DNA of 64,000 nt from Callipepla californica brunnescens (Eukaryota; Chordata; Aves; Galliformes; Odontophoridae), in NCBI GenBank assembly GCA_023055505.1, contig JALIRH010000048.1, positions 2,938,166-3,002,165 of the forward strand, given 5' to 3'. Below, piece by piece: positions 10,512 to 23,227 of the stretch (position 1 is its first letter; each line of letters begins with the position of its first letter). Under the pieces are notes generated by a model. It saw only the letters and a program-made list of their open reading frames with translations. It did no database searches and was not told the DNA's origin. Position numbers and translations under genes: made by a program.

Positions 10512-11639
10512 GTAAGGTTGCATGTTTGTGAGAACAGTGATTTTTAAACTCACAAACAGATGTTATTAACAGGAGATGGATGGAGATTCTGTTTTCCTGT
10601 GATCACCTGTGAGTATAAAGCTACTTAGCAGATGTTCCACTGCAGTCAGTTTATATGGGTTTCTCTATAGGTAGTCCTATTTAAAAAAAACCAAAAACTG
10701 TAGGGATTTCACAAAGGATAGCTGGGCTAGTCAGAATCTAGTTGTTCTTCAAGCTTTGTGTTCCTTATGTTGAGCTGTTCCAAGCTGTTACACATCTGCA
10801 AGATCAGAGCACCCGATTTTCCCCAATGAGCTGTGGTTTAGCACAAAGCCTTTGAGTAGCATGGTCTTCCTCACAGCTGCTTTCCTAAGATGACCATGAG
10901 TTAAGACACACTGCATCAGCCAGCTCTTTCATTTAGGTGCCGAAGACTACAAAGACTAAATTTGTCAGAGGACGCCACCTAGTGACCGCTTTCATTTAAG
11001 TAACAGGTACATATAGTTGTACCGTTTCCCTCCAGACTTTCTGGTCCAGCACCGTAATGTATAGACCTTTATTTGGAAGCTAGATGCAAGGTGTCACGTA
11101 CACAGCTTTGCTTGGATAAATAAAGGAGTAGGGATTACATCTGGGAGTTGTGATGCATCTGGTAGTTACAGGTGGATCCTGCATTTGTCAGCAACGAAGG
11201 GCAGGTGATTGAAATATTGCTGGCATCCTTGCAGGCAGTGAATGCCATGACATTATTAGCAATAGCATTGCAGTCGTGATAGAGCAAGAACATATACCAG
11301 GAATGAGCTGAATGCTGAATGGATGTTCAGCTGGGTGATTGCTAAAAACGTGTGTGTGACTCTTCACTGCTGGATTGCAAGTGTTCAGATGCTCAGAATT
11401 AGGGAAACAGCAAAACAAAACCATATTTTAGAGGGTCAAGCAGATGTAAACAACTGTTTTTAACATTATAAAGACTTTTTGTGATAAGGTGATGCAAAAT
11501 TGCATTGGAGACTCAAATCAGACTTGCCATCATTCTCCTTTATTTAAACTGAAATTAACAAGAAAGCTACTGAAATACAGTTGAGAAATCACTGTCATTA
11601 AAATGATTACATTAAACATTTCTTCCCTTTCCTCTTCAG

Positions 11640-11688
11640 CTGTTCGGTGATGTGTGTTTCCATTGCAATCGTGTGATTGAAGGAGACG
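11640..11688 (+). CDS. LIMS1: LIMS1 exon: LIM5 start
   Basis: A 49-nt exon, phase 0 to 1, acceptor CTCTTCAG, donor GTAAGC. Encodes LFGDVCFHCNRVIEGD, the first Cys pair of LIM5. Too short to stand out by length alone; identified from sequence, phase and splice sites. Confidence 0.93.
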
Positions 11689-12812
11689 GTAAGCAGTTCT
11701 CTAGTTGTTTTCTTCATGTGACATTCTGTTGAAAGCCGTCTCTAAAAGTGGGAGGAAGGCCCTCTGTTGAATCCCTGACTGCTGCCATTAAACCAAAGGC
11801 AGGCATTCCCTCCATCGGAAATTAGGATAGATGTGATTTGTTGAGGCCAAATGGGAAGAGGACCTTACAGTAAACATTACACATTGAAGGAAGATCAAAC
11901 AGGATCTAAAGAGAACTAAAGGTGGGCTTTCTTACGGATATTTTTAAGTGCCTAGTTTCCATTGGTTCAGTTCGGTTCCTGGAGATATCTACCTGTCTGT
12001 CACAGGCACCTGTCTTTTGAAAATTGGGGCTGATGATAATTTCACAAAACCAGGAAGGAACTGTATTGGGAAAGGTCTGTCCTGTGAAGGCATAACTGGA
12101 AGCAAGTGTTTTAAGTTTGAGGAGGTTTTGTAGGCTTTTTGGATTATCATCTATGATAAAATGCCATAAGGCATTCCACATGCAGTCATGCCACATTATT
12201 TTGCTTCTTGCTACACCTGCCTGAAGTGAACACCGTAATACACGTTAGCCTCACCTAAGCCAAAGCCATTATCAAAGTGGGAGGAAGCTTCTAGTATATA
12301 AACGGAACCATAAAGTAGTTCATAGTCATGTAAACATAGGGTGAGACCTAACGTTCCAGAAATGTGCTTTCCCCACGCTTTGGGACTGGACTGTACCTGC
12401 AGAACAACAATCCAGAAGGCTTTGGGGGAAGCAGTGACCTCTTCACGGAGATCCTGACTGAAGAGATCTGGGGCTCGGAGGGAACGAGTAAATGCAGCCT
12501 TTTCTGATCACCACTTCTCTGTATGTTGTGAATGTTGTGGCATAGAATGTGACTCTCACGTTGTACAATTCAGTCGCTGAACTGAACAGCAGGAATCACA
12601 AATACATTGGTGTTGCTGCTGAACCCAGAGTTGTGTGCCCTCAGAGACAGCTTTATCAGTGCTTCACAGTCCCACTGTGCAGCATTCACAGGCCTTGCCA
12701 CATCATCGTTACAGACCTTAAAACTTGCTACAGTAATCAAATGATTGTTCTTCACATCTCAGGAACATTTGAGCTTAACTTTTATTTACTTTTTGTGTCG
12801 CCAGTGATTTAC

Positions 12813-12834
12813 TCTTTCTTTCTTTCTTTCTTCC
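12813..12834 (+). repeat. (TTTC)n microsatellite / polypyrimidine tract
   Basis: A short TTTC repeat ending about 10 bp before the last LIMS1 exon. By position it would serve as that exon's polypyrimidine tract. Confidence 0.8.
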
Positions 12835-12843
12835 TTGCTTTAG

Positions 12844-12919
12844 TTGTGTCTGCTCTGAATAAGGCATGGTGTGTGAACTGTTTCGCTTGTTCAACCTGCA
12901 ACGCTAAGCTGACACTCAA
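12844..12919 (+). CDS. LIMS1: LIMS1 exon: LIM5 middle, last one present
   Basis: Phase 1 to 2, acceptor TGCTTTAG after a (TTTC)n tract, donor GTAAGT. Encodes [19 protein letters not shown] and NAKLTLK. The following exon (PVCKKCYEKFP region) is not found downstream. Confidence 0.93.
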
Positions 12920-13639
12920 GTAAGTTAATCGATAGGTGTGATGCCTTCCAAACAGATCAGCGGTTATCTCTGAAATGTTGGATGTTGGTATAGCTTTAAC
13001 TGTTACGGTACAGCAGCTGTATGAACAACACTGAGAGAATGTGCCTGGTCCTTCCTCCTTGCTCCATTTACTAATTTACATCTCTTTCAGCTGTCTGTTC
13101 CGCCCTTCCTGCAGTTCAATCTTCTTAACTCTTCTCCTTTTTCGTCCTTTATTTTTTCTGCACTTAACTCTGAACATGATCCTATCCTAAATACGTAACA
13201 AGCGTAGTAACACTGTGGAGATTTCGGAGCGTGCCATGGATTCAGTCGATCATACTCAGCAGTGCTTCCTTTGAATTGTAGTTCAGTTCAAGTGTGCATG
13301 TTTTGATTTGTGTTTCCACATTTTCCACACCGTACACACAGCCTTACTGCTGTGAGAGCTCTGCCTCGCAGGGTTACGTCCACACCTCGCTGGCAGTGTG
13401 TAGCCGTCAGTCTCCCCTGGGTTCTGTGGCAATCCTGGGGTCCTAACTCATAACGTTTTTTGCTGTTTCTTCAAGTTCTTGATGGTGAACACTGTGCTAC
13501 AAAGCAGTTGCAGGAAGGCAGCGATTTCTATGGCTTTGAACACAGGTTTGTATTTCAGACCCCACAAATAGCACTGAGGCTGTCTTGGGGCTTCAAAGCT
13601 GCATCAAGACTGAAAATCTTATCTGGCCAACATTTGAGC

Positions 13640-13740
13640 ATCTCCAAGGAAGAGATGCTTTCCCAGGCCTCCGTGGGCAAGGTGTTCCAGCGTTTAATGA
13701 CCTTCGTGATGAATTTTTCTTCTGTATTCTTGTTGTTTCC
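13640..13740 (-). mobile_element. Possible CR1 fragment
   Basis: The plus strand reads like the complement of the CR1 3' region (GGGCAAGGTGTTCCAGCG, then a TGAATTTTTCTTCTGTATTC stretch similar to the usual failed-A-rich text). Weak and short. Confidence 0.4.
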
Positions 13741-13840
13741 CTAGTAGAAGGGTTACTCAAATGCTCACTACAGAAGAACAATGATTAACATGCATTAGAT
13801 AAACACACACGCAACATATATACAAGTATATACCATGGAG

Positions 13841-14188
13841 TTACTGACTGCACTCCCCCAACATCAAATTCCCTTGTGGTACACATTGAACATCCCCATT
13901 CTTCTGCATCACCAGCCAAGTGGACCCAGGTCCCTGAGCAAAGGCAGTGCCACGAAGAGGTTTGCCCTTCCCAGAAGCTGGAAGGACCCAAACCGCTTTT
14001 CCCAACATGTTCTTTGCATGTACTACAGGGACCTTATCTCCCTCTACAGTAGGTAGGGAGCTGGATTGGGCAGGACCATCACGCTTGATGGATCCTCGAG
14101 TGTTGACCAACCAGGTGGCTTCTGCCAAATGCTTCTCCCAGTGCTTAAATGTTCCGCCACCCATTGCTTTCAACATGGATTTTAGCAA
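13841..14188 (-). mobile_element. Endogenous retrovirus pol remnant (integrase C-terminal region)
   Basis: A 115-codon open stretch on the minus strand resembles the C-terminal end of avian endogenous-retrovirus integrase. It contains WEKHLAEATWLVNTRGS, a segment with GDKVPVVHAKNMLGKAVW, and QGPGSTW. No catalytic core, reverse transcriptase or LTR is visible next to it. It is an old isolated fragment and cannot encode a working integrase. Confidence 0.75.
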
Positions 14189-14969
14189 CCTGTTGTATCT
14201 TTCATAGTAGTGTTTTTAAAAGGTGCTCACGCTGGACTAAAATCTTGTTTCCTTTAGGTTTTACACTGTAAGGTCTGAAACATTCCTAGAGGAGAGTAAC
14301 AAAGATAGTGAGATAGTGTTTTTTTCATTTTGTAAGTAGGATATTGTTTATTCCTTTTTTCTTTTTTTTTTTTTTGTTTAACTGTTGGAAAAGAAGTCTG
14401 TGTGGATGAAGTAATAAGGACAGTTGGTCACCAAGATTTCTTTTACCATCTCAGCATGCTTCTGCAGCTTTTTGATATAATTGAAGAAATCCAGATAGCT
14501 GTGAAGAACTCAGTTATTTTTTTCTGTGAGTTTGCTTCTCCTAGTAGTAAGTTAAATAACAGGAACTGGTTGTTAGAATACTGCAGGAATGAAGGCAACA
14601 AGTTCATCCAGCTGTCTTCCGGTGTGTTATCTTTTACACTTGCACTTGTGCTTAGCTGGTCTCCACTTTCTGGGCACCCGTTACATTTCTATGGGCTTAA
14701 TTCTGTACAGAGTATTCTTTATTGAGTCCTGCTTACGTATGCAGATTTACTTTTTTCTTCTTTAAAAAGAAGAAAGAAATAAAAGAGCAAGCTCCCTCCT
14801 GAAGTGTTTTGAGCATAAGATCTTGAAATTTTAGCCTGATTGTTTTTGCAAAACCAGGCAAGCTGCATAATGTAATGACACGAGACAAGATTTTGATTTT
14901 TTCTTTTAAATGAAGCTACTTATGTATGTGTAGTTTGTGTATGTGTGTAATTTGTGCGTAAAATGGAAC

Positions 14970-15195
14970 ACAGAAGCTCTATCTGAACATGAAGGAAAAC
15001 TTCTTTACATTGAGGGTGATAGAGCACTGCAGCAAGCTGCCCAGACAGATTGTGGGGTCTCTTTCTCTGAAGATACTGAAAACCTGCTTGAATGCATTCT
15101 GAACCTTCTGAATGGAACCTGCTTTAGTAGGGGGAGAGGAGAGTGGACTAGATGATGTCTGGAGGTCCCTTCCGGCCCCTGTGATTCTGTGACTG
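14970..15195 (+). mobile_element. CR1 LINE 3' end
   Basis: Contains the CR1 3' signatures: GAACATGAAGGAAAACTTC, ACTGCAGCAAGCTGCCCAGA, TGGACTAGATGATGTCTGGA and a GTGATTCTGTGAC-type end. Confidence 0.9.
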
Positions 15196-16434
15196 CCTTC
15201 CTTGTAATTCTCTTGAGAAGAACAGAGATTCTGGTGGGAAAGACAGTATGAAGATAACTTGTGAATGTGGCAGCGATGAATTAACATATGCCTTAGAGCT
15301 GAGTTTGAGATATTGTGAAGTTTAAGATGAACCTACTGTGTTACTTTAGAAAGCCAACACGCAATTTTGAGTCCAAACGTATGTCTTTGATTACTTTGTT
15401 TATTTAGGTGGGTGTCAAACTGCCTTTGTCCTGAAGCTGGGACTACGGTTTCTTGATTTTTTTTTTTTTAATTTAATTTAATTTTATTTTTCCTTCAAAA
15501 TTGTAGGATATGAAGAGAGGGGAGAGACAAACTTCGGGGCATAGATGCACCTTTCAGGCACTGAGGTCTTGTTGGATTCTCTGGTTTAAATCAGATAACA
15601 TAAATAACTTATCCAAGCACGTCTGTAGTATGTTTACATACTCTACATTTCAGACGTTTCTGTAGTTCTGTGATCACGGACATGCGGTAGCATTAAACTC
15701 TTCTAATAAAAAATCTTTGCAGATTTTCCTTTTTGGCAAACCTGAGTGGAGTGGACGTGTTTCTTTTCAAACTTCCTCATGGTGCTTCTCAGTTTACATC
15801 AATATCCTAGTGATGTCTGGTTTCTGCGGCTTTTAACTTTCCTTACCTAGTTGAAGAAAGAAACAGCTTTGAATCAGTGTTCTGTGCATCCTGGATCTGG
15901 CTCTTTGCATCTGTTCATTTCCCCATGCTCTAGAGCTGTGATGTAGGAGGATTGTTCTCTCCTTTAACATGAGTTTACTGTATTTAGACTGAATTAAAAA
16001 GTCTAGTTAACCACATCTAGAATTATTCTTATGTCTTTCTCATAATTTCCAAGTCTAGGAGCATGCTCAGGTGAGACCTACCTGTATGTACTATGTAGTT
16101 TTTATTTGCTTAACCTCTTTGTCTCATCTCATACATGTAGCCATGTAAGTTTTCTTTTCTGTTTAGGAGCCAGTAACATTAGACTACTTCTTCTCTGTTT
16201 TAGTTTGGTCTTCTGTTTTTGTTTTTTTTTTGTTTTGTTTTTTAAATCTGCTCCTCCCCAAGCTTCTCTGACCAATCCAGATGCCTCTGAAATAGCCTGA
16301 CATGGGAGATCTATCTAGCTGAGGCTAAATAAAATAAGTCTGCAATGAGAAAAACAAAACAAAACACAAAACTTTGATTTGACACTGATCACTTTAAGCT
16401 TGTCTTACGTCCTCTCTCCCATTTTCTGTTTCAG

Positions 16435-16605
16435 GTTGTGGCATTTCTGCATTATCTGTGGTGCCACCTGTGTTGCAGCAGCGTCACCAAGTTTATCACT
16501 CAGTGATCCCTCATGGAAGAAGTGGACAATCCTCTGTTAGTGGCATTGTGGCCACTGTCTTTGGAGCTACAGGTTTCCTGGGGCGTCATGTTGTCAGTCG
16601 TTTAG
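16435..16605 (+). CDS. NDUFA9: NDUFA9-like exon with Rossmann glycine motif
   Basis: Phase 1 to 1, acceptor GTTTCAG, donor GTAATG. Encodes [20 protein letters not shown] then [17 protein letters not shown], matching the NAD(P)-binding start of NDUFA9. Confidence 0.92.
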
Positions 16606-17310
16606 GTAATGTTTTTCAGGCATACCCATTCATAGTTCAAGTGCCAAATGCCAGTTTTTCTTCAGGTTACAGAACAATCTGTCTGTAGCACTTTGAGTCT
16701 CAAAAACGCTACAGTGCTGAAATGTTTTTTGTGATTCCTCTGTAGTATTTGGTCTCGTAAAGTGTCAAGATGTAGCAATTAATAAAAACAGAATCATGTG
16801 AAGATTGTTATAGTCATTAAGATCCATCAGTCTCCTTCACGTACTGTTTTTCCAGTATGTGAAATGCAGCTCTGAGAAGACATACAGTCTGTATGTTTGG
16901 CACTATTAGGAAATTATAGTTAAAATTTGCAGGAATTTGTTTGGAATTTTATAGAATTGTCTTTTTTGAATTTGAATTTTAATAGGTTTTTTTTCTTCTC
17001 TCTATATACCTTTTAAAAACGCAGATATCCTTCAAGGTGGTACATTTCTATATACTGTATATTTATCGCATACACTGTTTTTTTTGTTTGTTTCTCAAGC
17101 TTATTAGGTCATTTATTCATTCAAGTATCTACTTGAAATAGTAATGTTTTAAATTCAAACAATTGCTTCTTTGCTACCTTTGGCTTTGCAGATAATTGCT
17201 CAAGATGGTCATGCTGTGCTTCAGTACCAGGAACAAAATAAATGCTGTCCATTTCTAATTTTATCTATTTAGTAGTTTAAGATAAATGATTTTCTTTTTT
17301 TAATGCTTAG

Positions 17311-17408
17311 GTCGCATTGGATCTCAAATCATCATACCTTATGGCTGTGATCAGTATGACCTCGTGTATCTGCGACAGATGGGTGACCTGGGGCAACTTC
17401 TCTTTTTA
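17311..17408 (+). CDS. NDUFA9: NDUFA9-like exon ([10 protein letters not shown])
   Basis: Phase 1 to 0, acceptor TGCTTAG, donor GTAAGT. Encodes [16 protein letters not shown] and [10 protein letters not shown], following directly from the Rossmann exon. Confidence 0.92.
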
Positions 17409-17492
17409 GTAAGTCTTCTGCATTGTCTTCAGATCAAATATAATATGATCATATAAATATGCTGAGATGTCACCTGAAGTACTGCTTTCAGA

Positions 17493-17975
17493 TATGCAGT
17501 CCTCAACACTGGAGGGAAGTAGAAATGTTGGAGCACATCCAGAGGAGGGCCATGAAAATGACGTGAGGGATGGTACACATCCCCTTTGAGGACAGGTTGA
17601 GAGAGCTGGGGCTCTTCAGCTTGGAGAAGAGGAGGCTCTGAGGAGACTGGGTGACAGCCTTTTGGTATTTAAAGCAAATCTGTAAGAGTGGTGACAAGAC
17701 TTCAGCAAGCTCTTGTGATAAGAGAAGGGGAAATAGTTTGAAACTAGAAGAGGGAAGATTTAGACTAGATCTAAGGAAGTTTTTGTTATGGTGAGGGTAG
17801 TGAAGCACTGGAACAGGTTGTCTGGGGAGGTGATAGATGCCATATCCTTGGTCAGATTCAAGATCAGGCTGGGCCTGGCTCTGAGCAAGTTGATGTAGCT
17901 GTAGGATATTCCTGTTCACTGCAGGGGTGGTGGAGTAGACCTTCAAAAGTCCCTTTCAGCAGAAATAATTCAGTA
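17493..17975 (+). mobile_element. CR1 LINE 3' part
   Basis: Typical CR1 text in order: GGAGCACATCCAGAGGAGGG, GAGAGAGCTGGGGCTCTTCA, GGAGAAGAGGAGGCTCTGAG, and GGCTGGGCCTGGCTCTGAGC. Lies in the NDUFA9 intron that should contain a further exon. Confidence 0.9.
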
Positions 17976-19489
17976 ATTCAGTCTTTTTAATTCCTCTTAT
18001 ATCTTCTTTTGACTTTGCGGTGTAGGTGAAAAACGTACAAAACTAACCTTTCAGTACTATTGTGTTGTTAATCGGTTGTGAACATAGAAGTTTGAATTTA
18101 TATTGCTGTTAGAACAGAAGTAACGGTTTCATTTCTTCATTTGGGAGTGAAGGAAAAAGTCTGTGACACTGACTGAAGAACAATTTAATCTCCCTTTATC
18201 TTTAGATGTGCGGTTCTTCATTCAGAAAGGATGAACTCATGTTAGAAGTGTGATTTATGTAAGGAAGGGTTCATTTTTTAGTGAAAGGAAGCGAGGCAAC
18301 AACAACAAGTTTGACATAAATAAGCAAAGCACATCTGGTTGCTCTGCCCAGTTTCAGCAGCTGCATCAAAAGCAGAGGATTCTTAATACGCCTCATAGGT
18401 TTTCCAGAATTTGCTACCGTATTGCTTAGAAGTCCTTACTGTGTGTTTTTATTTACCATGTTGATAGTAGTGATGCTGCTATAAAATTGTGTGGCCTATT
18501 AAACATGAGGTCAGGTTAACCATCGTAATCATCCCAAAGTCTATGAGAAACGTAAGCGGAATAAGAAGACTGATCAGATCTGGAGATCAGAAAGAGGAAA
18601 AAAAAGAAAAAAAAAAAAAAAAGTGAAGCCTGCTGTTAAATATGTTTCTCCTTGCCTAGTATTAATATGCAGTCTGGTTTGTGTATACTGTGTTGTTTCA
18701 AAACTCCGTAGTTAGGGGAGAGATGATTATTCTGGCATGTTTCTAGAATCTGTTTTTGTGAGTAGAACAGGAATAATGGTTCTCAGGATCGTACTAGCTA
18801 TTGAACAGTACAAAATATTTTTTTTAAGCTTTCTTTAGAGTTCATCGGGCTCTGAAGACCTGTGAGAGTAGATTAAGAACTGTGGGAGAGGAATTTGAAC
18901 AGAATGTTTGTTACCCAGAATCAAATGGAAAAGATGGAGGAGTGTTTACAAGGTCAGTGTGAAGACACAAAAAGCCATTTTTCTTTCTTGCAGTCCTGGG
19001 ATAGTCAGAAGAAATTTTGTGATTGCTGCAAAGCTATAGTGTCAGCTCTGCTTGAAGATTGAACTTCTGTATTGTTCTTGATCAGATAGCAAACAAGATT
19101 ACAGTTGAGCTCTGCAAATTTAGTACCCTTGAACGCTCTGAAGTGAGTAGAGTTGTACTGTTTTCTGCGTGCTTCCTCCTGAAATTCCTTATAGGTGCTG
19201 TGAAACAGTTATAACTGTTCTGTTAGTGTAAAATTTCCGTATGCACAAGCACCTGTCAGTTCTCCGGTCTGTATTTGTAATCTTTCCTGTTGTCCATCAT
19301 CTGTCCTAATTGAGGCTGCTCAGAATTTTTGGGTTCTTTTGTAATATGATTGAGTGCATCAAATCAAGTCAGATCTAAAACACGTGTTTTGAAGAGACAA
19401 CTTTGCTCAGATCTTGAAATGCAGCATTTCTTTAAGTTACTAAATAATCTGTTTTGAACTGGGGAGGACTTTGTATTTACTGCTGACAA
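17976..19489. other. NDUFA9 intron sequence, expected exon absent
   Basis: AT-rich intron-like sequence with an A-rich run near 18597-18622. I looked here for the NDUFA9 exon encoding EWDARDKDS and found nothing matching. Confidence 0.55.
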
Positions 19490-21396
19490 GTGGGCAAAGA
19501 GGACTTTTCCCCAAGCTAGAAGTCAGGGATGGGAAGCAGAATAAACCCCTCAAAACTCAGGATAAAACAGTGGCCTGCAATTCCATCTGGACTGTCAGAA
19601 GGCCGTAGGATCGGATGGGATCCTTAGTACCCCTACTCAGGGGTACTAAGGAATCTGGAAGAAGTGATTGCTAAGCCGCTGTTGTTATCAGCTGTCCTGG
19701 TCAACTGGGCAGGTCCTAGGCAACTGGAGGCTTGCTAATGTGATGCTGTTGTGCTAATGAAGTGGAATTGCTTCTGGCAGGTTCTTGACGATACCAGGCA
19801 AAGTATTTATAAGTAAGCCAATAGTTACCTATAGAATGCAAAGTTGGAGTCACCCAGCTGGTGAAGATCTCTGAATATGTACCACTCCTTCTCAGGAAGC
19901 AGTCTGTGTCCAAAAGATGCTCTCCCTTCCATGGTTGGCCCTTGTATGAGTCTGGGGTGGCTCCACCCTGAGTTCACCCTTCTTATCACATGGGGAGCAC
20001 AGGTGCAGACAATTGGTCTGTGCTCCCTAGGGTAGTTACACCTCTTCACCAGGTTCTGTCACTGGTTCAAGTTGTGACCAGTTCTCTTACATTTGCCCTT
20101 CTTCAAGAGGGGCTGAAGGGGAGGTCTGTAGAACTACAGGCGTGTCAGCCTGAGTTGTTATTGTGGAAGGTCATGGAGCATGTCTTGGGTGCAATCAAAT
20201 GTCATGTTTGGGGCAGCCATTGGATCGGGCCTAGCAATTGTGGGTTCATGAAAGGCGGGTCCTGTATGGCTAGTCAGATTTTCTTCTATGAGTAGGTGAC
20301 TGGCCTGATGGATGAGGGAAAGGCTGTGGATGTAATCTACCTGGAGTTTAGTAAAGCTTTTGACTTTGTATCCTAGAGCATTCTGCAGAAGCTGGCAGCT
20401 TAAGGCTTGGGCAGGTATACTCTTTGCTGGATAAAACACTGGCTAGATGGCAGGGTTCGGGGAGTGGTGGTGAATGGAGTTAAATCCGGCTGTTGATCCG
20501 TTACTAGTGGTGTTCCTCAGGGGTCGGTAGTGGGGCCTATCCTGCTTAGTTTCTTTATTGATGACCTGGACAAAGTGATTGAGTGTACCCTCGGTAAACT
20601 TGCAGATGACACCAGGATGGGAGGAGGTGTTGATCTGCCTGGGGGTAGAAAGACCCTGTAGCTATCTGCATCTCTGGACTGTGGCCAGTTTTATGAACTT
20701 CAGCAGGACTGAGTGCCAGGTGCTGCACTTTTCTTGCAACAACTCCATGCGATCCTATGGGATTGGGGCAGAGTGGATGAAAAACTGCAGGAGAGGAATC
20801 TGGGGATGTTAGCTGACAGCCAGCTGAACATGAGTCACCCGGCGTACCTGGGTGGCCAAGACGGCTGATAGCATCCTGGCATGTACCTGAAGTAGTGTAG
20901 TCAGCAGGACCAGGGCAGTGATAGTCGCTTTGTATGTGGTGGTGTTGAGGCCACCGTACTTGTTTTGGGCCCTTTGCTATGAGAAAGATGTTGAGGCCCT
21001 CAGGCACATCCAGAGAAGGGAATGAATCTGGAGAACTACAGGTTATGTGAGTAGCAGTTGAGGGAACTGGGGTTGTTTATTCTGGAGAAGAGGTGGCTCT
21101 GGGGAGGTTTGTAACTCCCTACGAGTACCTGAAAGGAGGTTGTTATGAGGTAGTGGTCGGCTTCTTTTTCCAGATAACTAGTGGTGGATGAGAGGGAATG
21201 GCTTTAAGTTGCATCAGAGGAGTTTGTGTTGGATATTAAGAAAAATTTATTCTCAGAAAATGTGGTGAGGTGTTGGAAGAGGCTGCCCAGGAAGTTGGTG
21301 GAGTCCCTGTCCATGGAGTTGTTCAAGAAGCACATGTGTTTGGACTGGATGATCTTTGTGGTCTTTTTCCACCTTATAATGATATGATTCTGTAAT
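19490..21396 (+). mobile_element. CR1 LINE, about 1.9 kb, with decayed reverse-transcriptase region
   Basis: A degraded CR1 ORF2 and 3' end. The reverse-transcriptase part is recognisable near 20500-20610 (coding text for [25 protein letters not shown] motif, read with stops) and near 20330-20370. The 3' end near 21330-21390 has TGGACTGGATGATCTTTGTG and a TGATTCTGTAA tail. Several stops and frameshifts; inactive. Confidence 0.88.
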
Positions 21397-21653
21397 TCAG
21401 ACTGATTTAATCTTTCCAGGTGAAAAAGCAGGTAGTACTACTGCTGTAGTTGAAGCTTTATATTGAGTTTCTCTGATTTCAGGTATGTATTATATGAAGG
21501 ATTCCTCACAAAAGGAGACTTTCTAACAAAGCATAAAGATAGATTTTTTTTAAAAATGTATTCAGGTAATATGTGATAACTGCTACTAACTACTGCCTGT
21601 TAGTAGGCAACCACTGTCAGTTGGTCTTAAATTAAAATTTGTTTTTGTTTTAG

Positions 21654-21795
21654 AAACTTCAGTTTTGAAGATGAATTTGTAAATATTCCTAAAAGTATTG
21701 CCCAGATAACTAGAGAGGCTGGTGTGGAAGCATTCATTCATATCTCTCACCTGAATGCTAGCACGAAGAGTCCTTCCAAATACCTGAGGAGTAAA
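21654..21795 (+). CDS. NDUFA9: NDUFA9-like exon ([14 protein letters not shown])
   Basis: Phase 2 to 0, acceptor TGTTTTAG, donor GTAAGT. Encodes [17 protein letters not shown] and [15 protein letters not shown], equivalent to human AGVEKFIHVSHLNA. Confidence 0.92.
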
Positions 21796-21889
21796 GTAAG
21801 TCTAGTATCCTTTTGATTGTATTCTGAGACATCCTCAGACTTTTCTGGTTTTGTTTGTTTTTTTTCTTTCTGTCTAGGTCTCTTTGAAA

Positions 21890-22140
21890 GAAATCAGAGG
21901 ATGAATATACTGTGTGTCAGATTGGATATTAGAAAAACATTAGTATCAGAAAGAAAGAAGGTGTTAGAACAGGCTGCTGAGGAACATGGTGGAGTCAGTG
22001 TCTCTGGAGGTTTTCCTCTGGAGGAAAAGGGTAGATGCAGCACTTCGGGACATGGTTTAGTGGGCATGGTGGTGATAGGTCAGCATTTAGACAGCATGAT
22101 CTTAGTAGTCTTTTCCAACCTTTATGATTGTATGACATAT
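21890..22140 (+). mobile_element. CR1 LINE 3' end
   Basis: Contains GGATATTAGAAAAACATTAG, a GTTAGAACAGGCTGCTGAGG stretch and a TTTTCCAACCTTTATGATTG end, which are the usual CR1 3' features. Just downstream of an NDUFA9-like exon. Confidence 0.85.
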
Positions 22141-23124
22141 TTTCTCTAGCTGAGGAATTTTTGTGTTACTGTACTCATTGGGGGCTGGAAATCTTCCTAA
22201 GTACTTAATGTGCTTTGAAGGGAAGTAGATGTAGGATTTCTGAAAATGTTCCTTCTGTATTTGATTATATTTGCATTTACAATTACTGTTGTTTAGAAAT
22301 AGTTTTATGATGGTTTGGAGTCTGATATCATGCTTAATATTGAAGGCTGAAATGACTTAGCAAATGCAGGTAAGTAGATGATCTCAAAATTAGTCCAGCA
22401 AAAAACAGTTTAACATCACCAATACAGGCCCTCGTGGTGAAATTGTTAGCTGTTCTTGTAAGAAATGTAAAAGTTTGTTTTCGACCTCCTATTTTTTTTG
22501 CCTTTTCAGGAGGTATAGTTTCCTATTATTACTTTTGTCTTCTCTGTATAGCTGGTGTCAAGTCCCAGTTTCATCTATTTTGTTTTATTTTGTCCTGCCT
22601 GTTGAACTCTGTTGCCTATTGTAATAGAATTTTTGTTCTAAAACCAAATTTTTGTAGCTGCCTGTGTAATGGCTCTATAGGGTAGTTAGTCCTAACTGTA
22701 TTCACTAGTCCCGTGTGGAAAGTAGATGCGCTGAAGTTGAAAGCTTCCACTGAAGTTTATTCCACTCTATTTCAGCAGTGCTTTAGTGTTCTGACAGTCT
22801 AGCAGGGGCTGATTAAACCTGTTTGGTTTTTTTCCAAACTTTCCTCTGACACAAACTAGAGAGCTGCTTCCTTTTTGAATTTTGATGCTTTTGATGTGCA
22901 TCCATTCACTAATGATGTTGCATGGGATGTTCTTATGGGACTTTGGGAACAGAGTGTGAGACTTGTTTAAGCAAAGCATCTCAAAGACCAGATAACTGAT
23001 ACCAATTGTTTTGTTCTATATCCTTGAATATTATAGTCAGCATACGGTAAATTCTGCAAAGATATCTTTTTTGGGCACATTCAGAATGGATCTTATTGAT
23101 ATGGTCATTTTAATTGAATGACAG
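22141..23124. other. NDUFA9 intron
   Basis: Intron-like AT-rich sequence. No gene or repeat recognised. Confidence 0.55.
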
Positions 23125-23227
23125 GCTGTTGGAGAGATAGCAGTGAGGGAAGAATTTCCAGATGCTCTAATTATGAAGCCTTCTGAGGTGTCTGGGAGAG
23201 AAGACCGATTTCTCAATCATTATGCAA
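23125..23227 (+). CDS. NDUFA9: NDUFA9-like exon ([12 protein letters not shown])
   Basis: Phase 0 to 1, acceptor TGACAG, donor GTATGT. Encodes [20 protein letters not shown] and [11 protein letters not shown]. This is the SDR active-site neighbourhood region in NDUFA9. Confidence 0.92.

Larger units (their letters stand above)
8306..12919 (+). pseudogene. LIMS1: Partial LIMS1 (PINCH1) copy, LIM2 end to LIM5 middle
   Basis: PINCH1 is a LIM-only adaptor of focal adhesions; LIM1 binds integrin-linked kinase and LIM5 binds RSU1. Five exons (8306-8453, 9482-9632, 10419-10511, 11640-11688, 12844-12919) join in frame and encode about 172 residues of a roughly 325-residue protein. They cover the last Cys pair of LIM2, all of LIM3 and LIM4, and the first part of LIM5. 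Zinc ligands are kept. Missing are the start, LIM1, most of LIM2, and the final exon with the closing Cys pair of LIM5 and the basic C-terminus. Without LIM1 it could not bind ILK. The frame is open, but the copy is incomplete at both ends. Confidence 0.9.
12920..16434. other. LIMS1-NDUFA9 junction interval
   Basis: Holds a CR1 remnant (about 13640-13740, minus), a retroviral integrase remnant (13841-14188, minus) and a CR1 3' end (14970-15195, plus). Neither the last LIMS1 exon nor the first NDUFA9 exon is recognisable. The remainder is AT-rich with no gene seen. Confidence 0.6.

Noticed and set aside
14402..14725. 107-codon open stretch
   Set aside because: No family resemblance; lies in the repeat-rich interval between LIMS1 and NDUFA9.
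12920..16434. Search for the final LIMS1 exon
   Set aside because: No text for PVCKKCYEKFP found; the interval holds CR1 and retroviral remnants instead.
17503..17946. 147-codon open frame on the minus strand
   Set aside because: Antisense of a CR1 3' end; not a gene.
20555..21007. 150-codon open frame on the minus strand
   Set aside because: Antisense of the decayed CR1 reverse-transcriptase region.
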